DNA of 64,000 nt from Splendidivirga corallicola (lineage in GTDB: Bacteria; Bacteroidota; Bacteroidia; Cytophagales; Cyclobacteriaceae): contig JAUJEA010000009.1 in NCBI GenBank assembly GCA_030442035.1, positions 124,001-188,000 on the forward strand, given 5' to 3'. Within the stretch, counting starts at the first letter, position 1, and every line of letters begins with the position of its first letter. Both the position numbers and the translations under genes were made by a program. Below the pieces are notes generated by a model that saw only the letters and a list, made by a program, of their open reading frames with translations, was not told the origin of the DNA and ran no database searches. Shown piece by piece: positions 43,884 through 53,798 of the stretch.

Positions 43884-46832
43884 ATGGTAGTTTCGACCGC
43901 AAAACCTTTCCAAATAATCTATTCATTATTTGAGCATGAATACCTCGGATACATGTTCGAATCTTTTGTGGTTCAATTGGATGCAAAGGGTAAGCTTACA
44001 TTTGTCCATCAAAACATTTCATCTAAGAATGCCAAGGAGTTTGCCTCGGGTCTGGATGAGACTGACTATGAATTGATCAAATTGATGGACTCTATGCAGC
44101 AGGATGTGGTTATCAAATTTTTTTATAAGAAAAAGATCAAGCCTGCTGAATTTTTTCTAAAGATTTTCGACAAGGAGAAAGGCAACAAAGATCTGCAAGA
44201 AGAAATAAACAGATACCTGGAACGCAGAAGAGCTAAGATTTTAAATCTTCTTAATGGGAAAGAGCTTTATGAAATGAATAACGATGGTGAACCTGCTGGC
44301 AATAAAATCGAAATTCTCAAAGATCGCTCCACCGTACTATTTCATTTCAGAAGAAATGAAGATAATACTCATTATTTTCCCACAATACAATACCAGGGAG
44401 TAAAGGTAGACTTTCAATATAAAGGGGCTTACATAGTTTGTAATAAACCTGCCTGGATGATACTTGATAATAAACTGTATAGTTTTAAGGGGGATGTTGA
44501 TGGGAAAAAATTACTTCCATTTATCAACAAGAAATTTATTGTTATTCCTAAAAAGGTTGAGGAAACATACTATGAAAAATTTGTGGCTCAGCTCGTGGCA
44601 TCATTTGATGTCTATGCAAAAGGTTTTGAAATAAAAACGGAGGTTTATGATCCGGTCCCGGTGTTGAATTTTACCGAATTAGCCACCTCAGCAAGGACAA
44701 TGGGTCTTTTTGCACCTAATGGTAATGGTTCTCCCGAATCTGTCATCGAAGAGGAAGAAGGTAAAATATTGTTTGAACTATCATTCAGATATGGCAGCTA
44801 CTATTTCAGGGCTGATCAACTTGTTTCCACTAGCGTGAATCTGGAAAAAAATGGTGATTCATATATATTTCATAAGATAAAGCGTAAGCTGGAAAAAGAG
44901 AAACATATATTGGCTTTCTTGTCTCAGATTGGAATGGACTTGAAAAGCTCAAAATTAACATGGCGTAAACCCAAAGCATTCTCATGGATAAGGGAGTATA
45001 AAAGCGGTATTCAGGAGTGTGGTATAGAACTCATACAATCTTCCAAAAAAGGAAAAAGATATTTTCTTGGAGAGCCTTCAATAAAAATTGAAGTTAAGGA
45101 AAACATTGACTGGTTTGATATTTATGCGATCGTAAAATTTGGCGATTACGAAATACCCTTCAAAGACCTTAGAAAACAAATCTTAAGTAAAAAGCAAGAG
45201 ATCACGCTGCCGAATGGGGAAGTTGCTGTCATTCCTGAATCATGGCGTTCTGAATATTCCGAGCTATTTGCTTTTATGGAAGAGGGAAAAGAAGAGACCA
45301 AAAGGATGATGCTGAAAAAACATCATTTGTCTCTGGTGAAGGATCTTGAAAGCGGTGATTTAGCCAAGGTTACCATGAGCCGGAAACTTGAGAAGTTAAA
45401 GGAATTTGAAGAGATTGAAGATCATCCTTTACCCAAAACGTTCAATGGTGAACTAAGACCTTATCAAAAAGCCGGATACAACTGGTTACAATTCCTTAAT
45501 CAGTATAATTTCGGTGGCTGTTTAGCTGATGACATGGGACTTGGAAAAACAGTACAAACCCTGGCCATGTTACAAGCACAGAAAGAAGAGGGGACTGAAA
45601 ATGCATCATTGCTGATTATGCCTACTTCCCTGATCTATAATTGGGAAATGGAAGCGAAGAAATTTACACCTAAGCTAAAAACTTTTATTTATACCGGAAC
45701 CAATCGAGATAAAAACGTAGAGCAGTTCAAAAACTATGACCTGATTTTGACATCCTATGGCATTTCCAGATTGGATATAGACATCCTACAGGAATACTAC
45801 TTCAATTATATTATCCTGGATGAATCTCAAGCCATTAAAAATCCAAACTCAAATATTGCAAAAGCGGTAAAGAAACTTAAGTCAAGGTATCGATTGATCC
45901 TTACAGGAACCCCACTGGAGAATAGTACTCTAGATCTTTGGTCTCAAATGACTTTTATTAATCCTGGCTTATTAGGTAATCAAAGTTTTTTTAAGAACGA
46001 GTTCCTGACACCCATTGAAAAGAAACATGATGAGAAAAAGACGGTAAAGTTGAATTCCATCATCAAGCCTTTTATTCTCAGGAGAAGAAAGTCGCAGGTG
46101 GCAAAGGAACTACCTGAAAAGATCGAGAATATTCAATATTGCACGATGACCTCAATGCAATCAGAATATTACGAAGAGGCCAAATCTTTTTATCGCAATA
46201 AGATCCTGGAAAGTATAGATTCACATGGAGTTAAAAGTTCTCAGCTTTTGTTGCTACAAGGACTAACCAAGCTTAGGCAGATTGCCAACCATCCGAAGAT
46301 GGTTGATCTTGACTATAAAGGTGATTCAGGAAAACTGGATGATGTAACACTCATGCTTATGAATGGCATCAGCAAGGATCACAAAATATTGGTGTTTAGT
46401 CAGTTTGTTAAACATCTGGCCATCATCAGGGAATATTTGGAAAATAATCAGATCACCTATACTTACCTGGATGGTACTACCAAGAATCGTCAGGAGCAGG
46501 TTGATCGTTTCCAAAATGATTGCTCTGTAAAAGTATTTCTGATATCTCTTAAAGCTGGCGGACTCGGATTGAATCTGACCAAAGCAGATTATGTCTTTTT
46601 GCTGGATCCATGGTGGAATCCTGCCATTGAGGCGCAAGCAGTGGATAGGGCGCATAGGATAGGTCAACAGAATGCTGTATTCACCTATAAATTCATCAGC
46701 AAGAACACAGTCGAAGAGAAAATCCTGACACTTCAAAGAAATAAGATCAAGCTAGCCAATGACCTTATTTCAACCGAAGAAAGTTTTGTTAAAAACCTTT
46801 CTAAAGAAGACATAGAATCCTTGTTTGATTAG
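43884..46832 (+). CDS. SNF2-family DNA-dependent ATPase / helicase
   Basis: A 982-residue Swi2/Snf2-type ATPase. The N-terminal 530 residues are an SNF2-associated domain with no recognisable zinc-finger (SWIM) Cys-His set. The ATPase core starts with LRPYQKAGYNWLQFLNQYNFGGCLADDMGLGKTVQT (Walker A Lys555), Walker B-like DESQ (Asp646), TGTPLENS, and the helicase C domain with HKILVFSQF, LISLKAGGLGLNLTKADYV and DRAHRIGQ. It is probably involved in nucleoprotein remodelling or transcription recycling. The DEAH box is DESQ, as in many SNF2 enzymes. Confidence 0.94.
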   Translation: MVVSTAKPFQIIYSLFEHEYLGYMFESFVVQLDAKGKLTFVHQNISSKNAKEFASGLDETDYELIKLMDSMQQDVVIKFFYKKKIKPAEFFLKIFDKEKGNKDLQEEINRYLERRRAKILNLLNGKELYEMNNDGEPAGNKIEILKDRSTVLFHFRRNEDNTHYFPTIQYQGVKVDFQYKGAYIVCNKPAWMILDNKLYSFKGDVDGKKLLPFINKKFIVIPKKVEETYYEKFVAQLVASFDVYAKGFEIKTEVYDPVPVLNFTELATSARTMGLFAPNGNGSPESVIEEEEGKILFELSFRYGSYYFRADQLVSTSVNLEKNGDSYIFHKIKRKLEKEKHILAFLSQIGMDLKSSKLTWRKPKAFSWIREYKSGIQECGIELIQSSKKGKRYFLGEPSIKIEVKENIDWFDIYAIVKFGDYEIPFKDLRKQILSKKQEITLPNGEVAVIPESWRSEYSELFAFMEEGKEETKRMMLKKHHLSLVKDLESGDLAKVTMSRKLEKLKEFEEIEDHPLPKTFNGELRPYQKAGYNWLQFLNQYNFGGCLADDMGLGKTVQTLAMLQAQKEEGTENASLLIMPTSLIYNWEMEAKKFTPKLKTFIYTGTNRDKNVEQFKNYDLILTSYGISRLDIDILQEYYFNYIILDESQAIKNPNSNIAKAVKKLKSRYRLILTGTPLENSTLDLWSQMTFINPGLLGNQSFFKNEFLTPIEKKHDEKKTVKLNSIIKPFILRRRKSQVAKELPEKIENIQYCTMTSMQSEYYEEAKSFYRNKILESIDSHGVKSSQLLLLQGLTKLRQIANHPKMVDLDYKGDSGKLDDVTLMLMNGISKDHKILVFSQFVKHLAIIREYLENNQITYTYLDGTTKNRQEQVDRFQNDCSVKVFLISLKAGGLGLNLTKADYVFLLDPWWNPAIEAQAVDRAHRIGQQNAVFTYKFISKNTVEEKILTLQRNKIKLANDLISTEESFVKNLSKEDIESLFD

Positions 46833-46842
46833 GCCCTTTTGT

Positions 46843-48534
46843 CTATTTGAACAATGGTGGATGTTTGTCATCGAAATCTGTAGCTTCCTGGAACACTTTA
46901 GCAAAGGCCAATATACTGGCTTCATCATACAAATTTCCAAGGAATGTGATACTTGTGGGATTGCCACTTTCTGTAAAACCATTAGGAACCACTACACATG
47001 GATGGCCGGTTAAATTAGTGATTAACAATTGGCTGCCACCAAAGCTAGGAGAAACCAGGATATCCAGGTCCTTCATGATTTTATCGACTTCCTGAATAAG
47101 TGTGTGTCTGTGCCTGTTGGCTTGAATGTATTCAACGGCCGGGATAAATCTTGATTGCCTGAAAACATTAGGCCATGCGTTTTTGATTTGCCGGACCAAT
47201 AAAGAATCTCTATTGTTCCTTGTAAGTTCATCAAATGCTGCTCCGGCTTCCGCGGTAAGTATAATGCTTAGAGCACCAACAGGTATATCATTTGGTAATT
47301 CGACCGGAACTAATGTCGCTCCAAGATCTTTAATAACTTCCAGGCATATTGAATCATTTTTTTTATTAAAATAATCTCTTTCGAATAAAGATTTCAGATA
47401 CCCTACTCGTAACGTTTTGAAGTTGATGTCCGGATCATAGTTAAAAGCTTTATCAACAGTAGATTGATCAAGATCATCTTGTCCTCTGATTACCTCAAAA
47501 ACCAACGCGCAATCCTCCGCACTTCTGCAGATAGGACCAATCTTATCCATCGTCCAGCTAAGAGCCATGGCTCCATGTCTACTGACCCGACCATAAGTTG
47601 GCCTTAGTCCGGTGACACTGCAACGTGTGGATGGTGAAACGATGGAGCCCAGCGTTTCTGTACCGATTGAAAAAGCAACTAATCCGGCTGAGGTGGCTGA
47701 AGCAGATCCAGCCGATGATCCTGATGAACCTTGCTCAAGATTCCATGGGTTTTTTGTTTTTCCACCATACCATACATCACCCCAGGCTAGTGCTCCTAAT
47801 GAGAGTTTAGCTATGAGTATGGCCCCAGCGGCATCCAATTTTCTAACAATGGTAGCGGTCTCGTCTATCGTTTGATCTTTATAGGGCATTGCACCCCAAG
47901 TCGTTTTATATCCTTTTACAGCCAAAAGATCTTTCACCCCGTAGGGGATCCCATGAAGAGGCCCTTTATACTTACCTTGTGCTATTTCTTTATCGACCCT
48001 TTTTGCTTTATCTAAGGCCTCTTCTTCGATTAATGTGACCACACATTGAAGTGTATCGTTGAATTTTTTTAGTCTCTCCAAATACAACTGAGTAAGTTCG
48101 AATGAAGTGATCTGTCTTGTTTTAATTAAATGAGCCAATTGTGCTACCGTATAAAAAGCCAATTCATTTTTATTCTCAGGAAGTTGAACCTGTTTTGGCA
48201 GGTCCCATTGAATAGGTAACTGCTTCTGATTAAAGCTACGTCCTGTTGGGGCTGGATTAAACCAGATGGACGGTGGGATTTCATTTCCGATAGATCTTGA
48301 CCTCAGTTGTTCATAGGCACCAAGATCTTCTTTTAAACCATCCCTCAAAGAATCTCTTTCCGATTGTGTGAATTCAAGTCCGATAAGTTGCTGGGCAACG
48401 GCTACTGAATCGACTCCTCCATCATTCTTAGAAGGATTTTGACATGAATTGAATATCATTATGAAAACAACAAATGAAAAAAGCGTAACAGAGGGAATCC
48501 TTGATTTGATGAATTTACTGGTAGAAGGCTTCAT
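46843..48534 (-). CDS. Secreted amidase, amidase-signature family
   Basis: A 563-residue enzyme with a lipoprotein-type signal (FVVFIMIFNSCQNPS, Cys31). It has the Ser-cisSer-Lys site: Lys in HGIPYGVKDLLAV, the Gly/Ser-rich EQGSSGSSAGSASATSAGLV with the cis-Ser and nucleophile Ser in SIGTETLGSIVSPS. The C-terminal LITNLTGHPCVVVPNGFTESGNPTSITFLG is typical for bacterial amidases. Amide substrates are open. It ends 10 bp from the convergent SNF2 gene. Confidence 0.92.
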   Translation of the reverse strand: MKPSTSKFIKSRIPSVTLFSFVVFIMIFNSCQNPSKNDGGVDSVAVAQQLIGLEFTQSERDSLRDGLKEDLGAYEQLRSRSIGNEIPPSIWFNPAPTGRSFNQKQLPIQWDLPKQVQLPENKNELAFYTVAQLAHLIKTRQITSFELTQLYLERLKKFNDTLQCVVTLIEEEALDKAKRVDKEIAQGKYKGPLHGIPYGVKDLLAVKGYKTTWGAMPYKDQTIDETATIVRKLDAAGAILIAKLSLGALAWGDVWYGGKTKNPWNLEQGSSGSSAGSASATSAGLVAFSIGTETLGSIVSPSTRCSVTGLRPTYGRVSRHGAMALSWTMDKIGPICRSAEDCALVFEVIRGQDDLDQSTVDKAFNYDPDINFKTLRVGYLKSLFERDYFNKKNDSICLEVIKDLGATLVPVELPNDIPVGALSIILTAEAGAAFDELTRNNRDSLLVRQIKNAWPNVFRQSRFIPAVEYIQANRHRHTLIQEVDKIMKDLDILVSPSFGGSQLLITNLTGHPCVVVPNGFTESGNPTSITFLGNLYDEASILAFAKVFQEATDFDDKHPPLFK

Positions 48535-48604
48535 ATTTTGGGAATAGTTTTAGCATAACTTGATTTCAGTGATTCCTCAAAATTTATGTAAATGGATGGT
48601 CGAA

Positions 48605-48636
48605 ACAAAAAAATCAGGCACCCATGTGCCTGATTT
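48605..48636 (-). terminator. Intrinsic terminator of the DUF3857 gene pair
   Basis: On the minus strand the 11-bp stem AAATCAGGCAC / GTGCCTGATTT with a 4-base loop is followed by a run of seven T residues. It lies about 30 bp downstream of the 640-residue DUF3857 gene stop (48668) and before the amidase gene start. Confidence 0.85.
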
Positions 48637-48667
48637 CTTATGCAAATGTTCGGATGAAGACTTTTTA

Positions 48668-50590
48668 TCAGGTAGAATTCTTGAGCACAATCTTTATTTT
48701 GTCTGACTTTACAATTTGACGAATAAAGTTGCGGAATTCATTATAATGGTCGGCCGGGAACCGGTTCTTTTTTATTTTAAGTGTTCGGACATAAGTTATT
48801 TTACCTTGTTCTATAGAAATGTTGGCATTGTATTCTCCAAACTTAGATTTATGTGTGATTACTTCAGGTTTGTATTCCAGGTAATAATCAGCAGGAACGT
48901 GGTAGACAATTGAATCTACGTCAATGAAAGATTTCCTTAAGACAATATCTGTTTTTCTTTCCTCAAGTTTTGAGGGAACATAGCTCCATTTATTCAATAA
49001 GTTGGGTTCCAGGAAAATCCTTTTACCACTCACTGAAGCATATTTAGGAACATCAAGCTCCAAATACTCTGTGGCTGCGGGTATGAAATCACCTTCCCTT
49101 TTAAGTTCGAATTTGTTGATCTTGATGCCTGAAAGGTCTAATTTCTCGTATAACCATTTTTTTTGTTCCTCAGCACTTTTGTTAAGCATAAAGTTGAGAT
49201 CATCATTTTCATATTGTAAGCCGCTGTAAACAGTATTTACGGAAGCTTTAGCATTTCCTTGCTTATCGAGATTCACCTCTGCAAATCTGGTCTGTAGATT
49301 ATTTTCTTGTTTGTAAATAGGAGTATGTACTACTTTTCCCCCATCTTCTGTTACAATCAAGACATCCCGGTCACCAGTGAAGGATCCGAGATACCCAAAT
49401 GGATTGGTTTGACTGGTACACTCCAGCCAAACGGTATCTTGCCCGGTTGGAACACATAAAATCGCATGATTAAATTGACGACTGGGAAAGTGTTTATCGA
49501 TATTGGCTGCATTCTCACCAGCTCTTACAAGCACATAATGTGAATTTATTCCTACTGCTTTGAGCATGGCCTTGGTATAATTGGAGAGCGCTTTACAATC
49601 ACCGTAACCCTGCTCGTCTACAAAAGATGCTTCAAATGGCTGCCAACCGCCAATCCCAAGCTGTATGGAGACATACCTGGTTTTTGATTGAAGGTATTCA
49701 TAGATTTTCTTTATTTTATCAATCTCATTTGAAGCATCAGCTGTTAGCTCATGTAGTTTCAGTTTCACAGCATCACTTAATTCATCCCGACCCTCATTTA
49801 GTTTATTCTGCCATGTTCCCAAAGTTTTCCAGGAGGACATGTCTCCTTTGTACCCATCCATTTCGAATTTTGATGGAGCAGTAAAAACTATTGGTAGTAA
49901 TTCCTGCAGTTTTGGCCCGTAGGACTCTTTTTTAAATGCTTGAATATTTTCCTCTTCCCAGAAAAATATTTTTTTGCCGTTCTCATTGGAAATCCCTGCC
50001 TCGTGGTTGAGGTTTAATTCCTTGTATCTCAATTCTTGTCCATTTGGTACAATGACCTTCAAAGAAGATTGTTCCACTGAGACTTCGTTATCTGATTGAA
50101 AGTACCAGCTTGGGTAGAATAATAATCCATTAAGATCTACTTCATATTCGTATTCCACAGTATAAGGGTACTCGTTAGAAGACAATTCACCAATCTTCAC
50201 CCGGTTGTCTTCATAAATGGAAAAGCCGGAAATAGAGCTCCTGTCCTCTATATCCGATTTTTTAAGCTTTTTAACAAATTCACCTTCAGCATCATACAAA
50301 TTTCCACTGATATAACTGACTTTGGAAAATTTGTCATAGCCAACATAAACATATTTGTATCGCTCTCCTCCTTTTTTAAGTATAGTAATAACCTGTCTCA
50401 CCTTCCGTTTGGCCTTTCCCAAAGAAAGCACCTCGAACTCCATTTCATCCACCCTTACCACAGCTACAGCATCCTTAATTAAACTCTCATCAATACTACT
50501 AACAGGATACTTTTTTTCAGATCCCAATAAGCTTGGAGAAGTGCTCAGAAAAAGAAGTAAGAAAAAAATATTGCATTTGATATTCTGCAT
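48668..50590 (-). CDS. DUF3857/transglutaminase-like exported protein with complete-looking active site
   Basis: A 640-residue protein with a signal peptide (residues 1-23). An N-terminal DUF3857 beta-sandwich (GERYKYVYVGYDKFSKVSYI) precedes a transglutaminase-core domain with YLQSKTRYVSIQLGIGGWQPF, the catalytic Cys332 in GYGDCKALS, His375 in FNHAIL and Glu390 in WLECTS where an Asp is usual. A C-terminal beta domain follows. It is 11 bp downstream of the paralogous gene at 50602, and the two are likely made together. Role unknown, possibly peptide or protein crosslinking or cleavage outside the inner membrane. Confidence 0.88.
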   Translation of the reverse strand: MQNIKCNIFFLLLFLSTSPSLLGSEKKYPVSSIDESLIKDAVAVVRVDEMEFEVLSLGKAKRKVRQVITILKKGGERYKYVYVGYDKFSKVSYISGNLYDAEGEFVKKLKKSDIEDRSSISGFSIYEDNRVKIGELSSNEYPYTVEYEYEVDLNGLLFYPSWYFQSDNEVSVEQSSLKVIVPNGQELRYKELNLNHEAGISNENGKKIFFWEEENIQAFKKESYGPKLQELLPIVFTAPSKFEMDGYKGDMSSWKTLGTWQNKLNEGRDELSDAVKLKLHELTADASNEIDKIKKIYEYLQSKTRYVSIQLGIGGWQPFEASFVDEQGYGDCKALSNYTKAMLKAVGINSHYVLVRAGENAANIDKHFPSRQFNHAILCVPTGQDTVWLECTSQTNPFGYLGSFTGDRDVLIVTEDGGKVVHTPIYKQENNLQTRFAEVNLDKQGNAKASVNTVYSGLQYENDDLNFMLNKSAEEQKKWLYEKLDLSGIKINKFELKREGDFIPAATEYLELDVPKYASVSGKRIFLEPNLLNKWSYVPSKLEERKTDIVLRKSFIDVDSIVYHVPADYYLEYKPEVITHKSKFGEYNANISIEQGKITYVRTLKIKKNRFPADHYNEFRNFIRQIVKSDKIKIVLKNST

Positions 50591-50601
50591 GGAATTGTGA
50601 T

Positions 50602-52653
50602 TTAGGTGGTCTTTTTAAGGACAATTTGTTCCGCCTGTTTAGTAACAACTCTATTGAAGAACTCCTTGATGTATTGGTACTCTTCCGGCTTAAATATTAT
50701 CTGCTTGATATTAATGGTGCTGGTTACGGTAAGCTTATTACCCATTGTCCTTACACTGTATTTGAAAGAACCCCCTTTATTGGGTAAGGCAATCATGGCA
50801 CTTTGTGGCAATTCATCTACAGTATAGCCTTCAGGGATATCCAAAGTCATTATGTAGGTTTCCTGAATAGGACAACCGAAATCCACCGGATAAGATCTTT
50901 CCTCCAGTTTGAAAGGATTTTCCTTGGTATTTTCTCCAAGCATCGGATCAATATAGATAATGTTTCCAGTGTTAGTAAAATAATCTGACATCGTCACTTC
51001 AAACTCCTCATTTAATGGACTTTCAAGTTTGTCCAGATTTGATATTTCATGGTTTTCAATTATCCAGTCTTCATTTTCCTTTTCAAGCTCTTCCAGATAT
51101 TTTTCTTTACCCTGATCAACAATTTCAGCTCTCAATTCTAAGGCCTCATACCCTGAGCAAGAACTTTTAATCTTGCCTGTAATTTCATCGTCCTCATTGA
51201 GTGCCAGGTTCACTTGAATGAAATTACCATATCTTTCTTTTCTTCTTAATTCGATCCAATCAAGATTGTCTTTAGCGATAATTTTTCCCTGATCATTTAA
51301 ACAGTTGTACGGTAGTGTATTAAATGGCAAATGTTTGTTGGTAGCGTCTAAGAGGAAATCCTTATCATTAACTTTGAAATGTGTGATCACATAGTTGAAA
51401 TTATTTATGATTGGATAAAGCATCTGTACTTTACCATTATTTCTGGTACTTAATACAACGGGAGAGGCATCAATTCCAGCTTCCACCAACATAACATTCA
51501 ACAGTAAATTAATCTCAGCAGAGTTTCCAATTCCACTTTCATAAACTTTTCTTAAATTTTCATTGGTTAAAAATCTGTTCTTCCCATTCCATTTCATATG
51601 GTCTTGAATATATTTATAAATTGCTTTTGCTTTTTCTTCATCCTCAGTTTTTCCTGCAATTAATTCTGCTACTTTATCCTTTAGAAATCCCCTTCTCTTT
51701 AATTGTAAACCAAAGCTCTCTGATTCCAATAATTCCTTGATAATAACCTTCCATGTACTTAATACAGGCTTTACTGGTTCATTAGGCCATTTTATCGAGG
51801 ACAACTCAAACTCGATTTTCGAAATATAGTCTTCCGAGGTGGTCATAAATTTTTCAGATTTAAAGGCAGGAACATCTTTGGCTACCCACCTATAATTATG
51901 ACTTGTGTAGTTAATCGAATTATTGCGAATTGTTGATCTGGTTGGTGTACTGAACCCTGTAGCTGTAGATCTTGATTTGGTCGTATAAGAGAAAGTTTTG
52001 GCGCTGGTTTCATGATCTTTTACAGCCAGCGGTACATAACCTTGCATAAGTTGTTTAAAATCAAAGTACTCTGGAATTTCAATAGAATATTCGCTATGGA
52101 GAATGGGTATGGTTTGTTGAAACCGCCAATCTCTAACTTGAGAATAGAAATCAGAATTGATAGTATACTCATATTCTATAACTGATCCTTCTTTCACGTT
52201 GGGCATGGTGAACTTAATGCGGTTCCAATTCTCATCATATTTTTCGTTAAATATGGCTTTTTTCTCAAGCTTGTATTTTTCGATCTTGCCATTTTCAAGG
52301 TTATAAGTGTAACCTCTTAACTTAGAGACCTTTTCGTTGTTAGAGTTTGTATGATAGATTGGAATCTGCCCATCTGCCCAATCATAACCCTCCTTGTTAA
52401 GAATTTTAATCTTAGTATGTCGTTGAAAGATCAGTTGAAATCCCGAAACATCATTAAACGTTACATAGGAGGTTCCATAATCAAATAACACTACTGCACT
52501 CGCACTCGTGTCCTTTTCATAAACTGTCATTTCCAGATCTTCCTTGTCAATTTTTCCAAACTTAGTTGCTAGTTGAGCTGTTGTTTGGGCAACATTAAAA
52601 AATGAGCCTAACAGGGCTGTTAAAACCCAGGCTTTGAGATTTTCCATAATCAA
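50602..52653 (-). CDS. DUF3857/transglutaminase-like exported protein lacking catalytic Cys and His
   Basis: A 683-residue paralogue of its downstream neighbour with a signal peptide (residues 1-26) and the same order of DUF3857 and transglutaminase-core domains. At the positions of the catalytic residues it has Ser378 (GIGNSAEIN), Tyr421 (NFNYVITHF) and Asp436 (LLDAT), so Cys and His are missing and only Asp is kept. It is therefore probably not an active transglutaminase or protease; it might bind the active partner or a substrate. It is followed by the active-site-bearing paralogue after 11 bp. Confidence 0.86.
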   Translation of the reverse strand: MIMENLKAWVLTALLGSFFNVAQTTAQLATKFGKIDKEDLEMTVYEKDTSASAVVLFDYGTSYVTFNDVSGFQLIFQRHTKIKILNKEGYDWADGQIPIYHTNSNNEKVSKLRGYTYNLENGKIEKYKLEKKAIFNEKYDENWNRIKFTMPNVKEGSVIEYEYTINSDFYSQVRDWRFQQTIPILHSEYSIEIPEYFDFKQLMQGYVPLAVKDHETSAKTFSYTTKSRSTATGFSTPTRSTIRNNSINYTSHNYRWVAKDVPAFKSEKFMTTSEDYISKIEFELSSIKWPNEPVKPVLSTWKVIIKELLESESFGLQLKRRGFLKDKVAELIAGKTEDEEKAKAIYKYIQDHMKWNGKNRFLTNENLRKVYESGIGNSAEINLLLNVMLVEAGIDASPVVLSTRNNGKVQMLYPIINNFNYVITHFKVNDKDFLLDATNKHLPFNTLPYNCLNDQGKIIAKDNLDWIELRRKERYGNFIQVNLALNEDDEITGKIKSSCSGYEALELRAEIVDQGKEKYLEELEKENEDWIIENHEISNLDKLESPLNEEFEVTMSDYFTNTGNIIYIDPMLGENTKENPFKLEERSYPVDFGCPIQETYIMTLDIPEGYTVDELPQSAMIALPNKGGSFKYSVRTMGNKLTVTSTINIKQIIFKPEEYQYIKEFFNRVVTKQAEQIVLKKTT

Positions 52654-53087
52654 TTATTTTACATTTAAGTAAGCTGGTACAGAATTTTGTTGAAAGCTTA
52701 TTCGGTTAAAAAATCATTTCAAATTACAATAAAAATGGCATTTTTCTCAATTTCCAAAACAAAAATATAAATTATGCCAATTTCATAATCTATAATTAAA
52801 GACATGTTAACGTTAATTTACCCCCCACCTGGACAACACTTTTCTTAATATGAGAAAGTAAAAAGAATATAATTCCGTAAATAGTTGATTTTTAGCTGTT
52901 TGATCACAAAAAAATATTTATAACTATTTGTTTTTTAATGATTTATGATTTTCTATTCATCTGCAATTGTGGTGGAATTCGTTTGTCTAAAAGAAGAATT
53001 ATTTTAAATTTGCTATTCACCCGTTTCTAAAAACGGCATCCGGAATAGGAAAGAGTTGTGTTTTTATTAATCTGAAGTGATGAGTTT
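52654..53087. other. 434-bp divergent intergenic gap
   Basis: AT-rich spacer between the DUF3857 gene and plsY. No gene of more than 30 codons, tRNA or CRISPR-like repeat was seen. A minus-strand -7 match TATTTTTG lies at 52760-52767 and may be the DUF3857 promoter. The plus-strand promoter of plsY (52982-53012) is listed separately. Confidence 0.5.
52982..53012 (+). promoter_or_regulatory. plsY promoter, Bacteroidota consensus type
   Basis: TTTG (52982-52985), a 19-bp spacer and TAAATTTG (53005-53012) match the Bacteroidota consensus TTTG-N19-TAnnTTTG. The predicted start is near 53019, giving a 5' leader of about 70 bases before the plsY ATG at 53088. It is the clearest promoter in the window. 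Confidence 0.75.
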
Positions 53088-53732
53088 ATGACGGTTCCAA
53101 TAATTATTGCAGCGGTAATTGTGGCGTATTTAATTGGTTCTATTCCAACGGCGATTTGGTTTGGAAGGGTATACTATGGAATAGATGTTCGTGAACATGG
53201 TAGCGGCAATCCAGGTGCAACTAATACTTTCAGAGTACTTGGAAAAAAAGCGGGTACTATTGTGATGTTGATCGATATTGTGAAAGGATTGAGTGCCACA
53301 TCTTTGGCCACTCTACTTATGATACTGAACGTCCTTCCCGAACATAATCTTGTTACCTTCAAACTGATATTTGGTGTTACTGCAGTATTAGGACATATAT
53401 TTCCTGTATTCTTAAGTTTCAAGGGAGGGAAAGGTGTTGCTACTTTATTGGGCATGATGCTTTCCATTCATTATGAGGTGGCACTGATTTGTGTTGGGAT
53501 CTTTCTTGTGATATTGATTTTCTCAAAATATGTTTCGCTGGGTTCCATTCTTGGAACATTAGCCTTTCCTACATTGCTTCTTTTTGTGCCTCGCTTTAAA
53601 ACCAGTGAGCCTATCTTAGTGATATTCGGATTTTGCCTGTTCATAGTAGTACTTTGGACGCATCACAAGAATATCAAACGAATTGTTGATGGTGAGGAAA
53701 ACAAGACTTATCTGATCAAACCCAAAAAGTAG
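53088..53732 (+). CDS. plsY: Glycerol-3-phosphate acyltransferase PlsY
   Basis: A 214-residue inner-membrane acyltransferase that uses acyl-phosphate to make lysophosphatidic acid, the first step of phospholipid synthesis. Family motifs: AYLIGSIPTAIWFGRVYYGIDVREHGSGNPGATNTFRVLG, LGHIFPVFLSFKGGKGVATLLG and VVLWTHHKNIKRIVDGEE. Five membrane segments are visible. The length is normal. It lies 66 bp upstream of the dipeptidase gene on the same strand. Confidence 0.96.
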   Translation: MTVPIIIAAVIVAYLIGSIPTAIWFGRVYYGIDVREHGSGNPGATNTFRVLGKKAGTIVMLIDIVKGLSATSLATLLMILNVLPEHNLVTFKLIFGVTAVLGHIFPVFLSFKGGKGVATLLGMMLSIHYEVALICVGIFLVILIFSKYVSLGSILGTLAFPTLLLFVPRFKTSEPILVIFGFCLFIVVLWTHHKNIKRIVDGEENKTYLIKPKK

Positions 53733-53798
53733 TTTAATTCTTTTCTTATCTCAAAAATATTTGCCCTTCTCTTAGCATAAGCCTACTTTTACGGCTTA

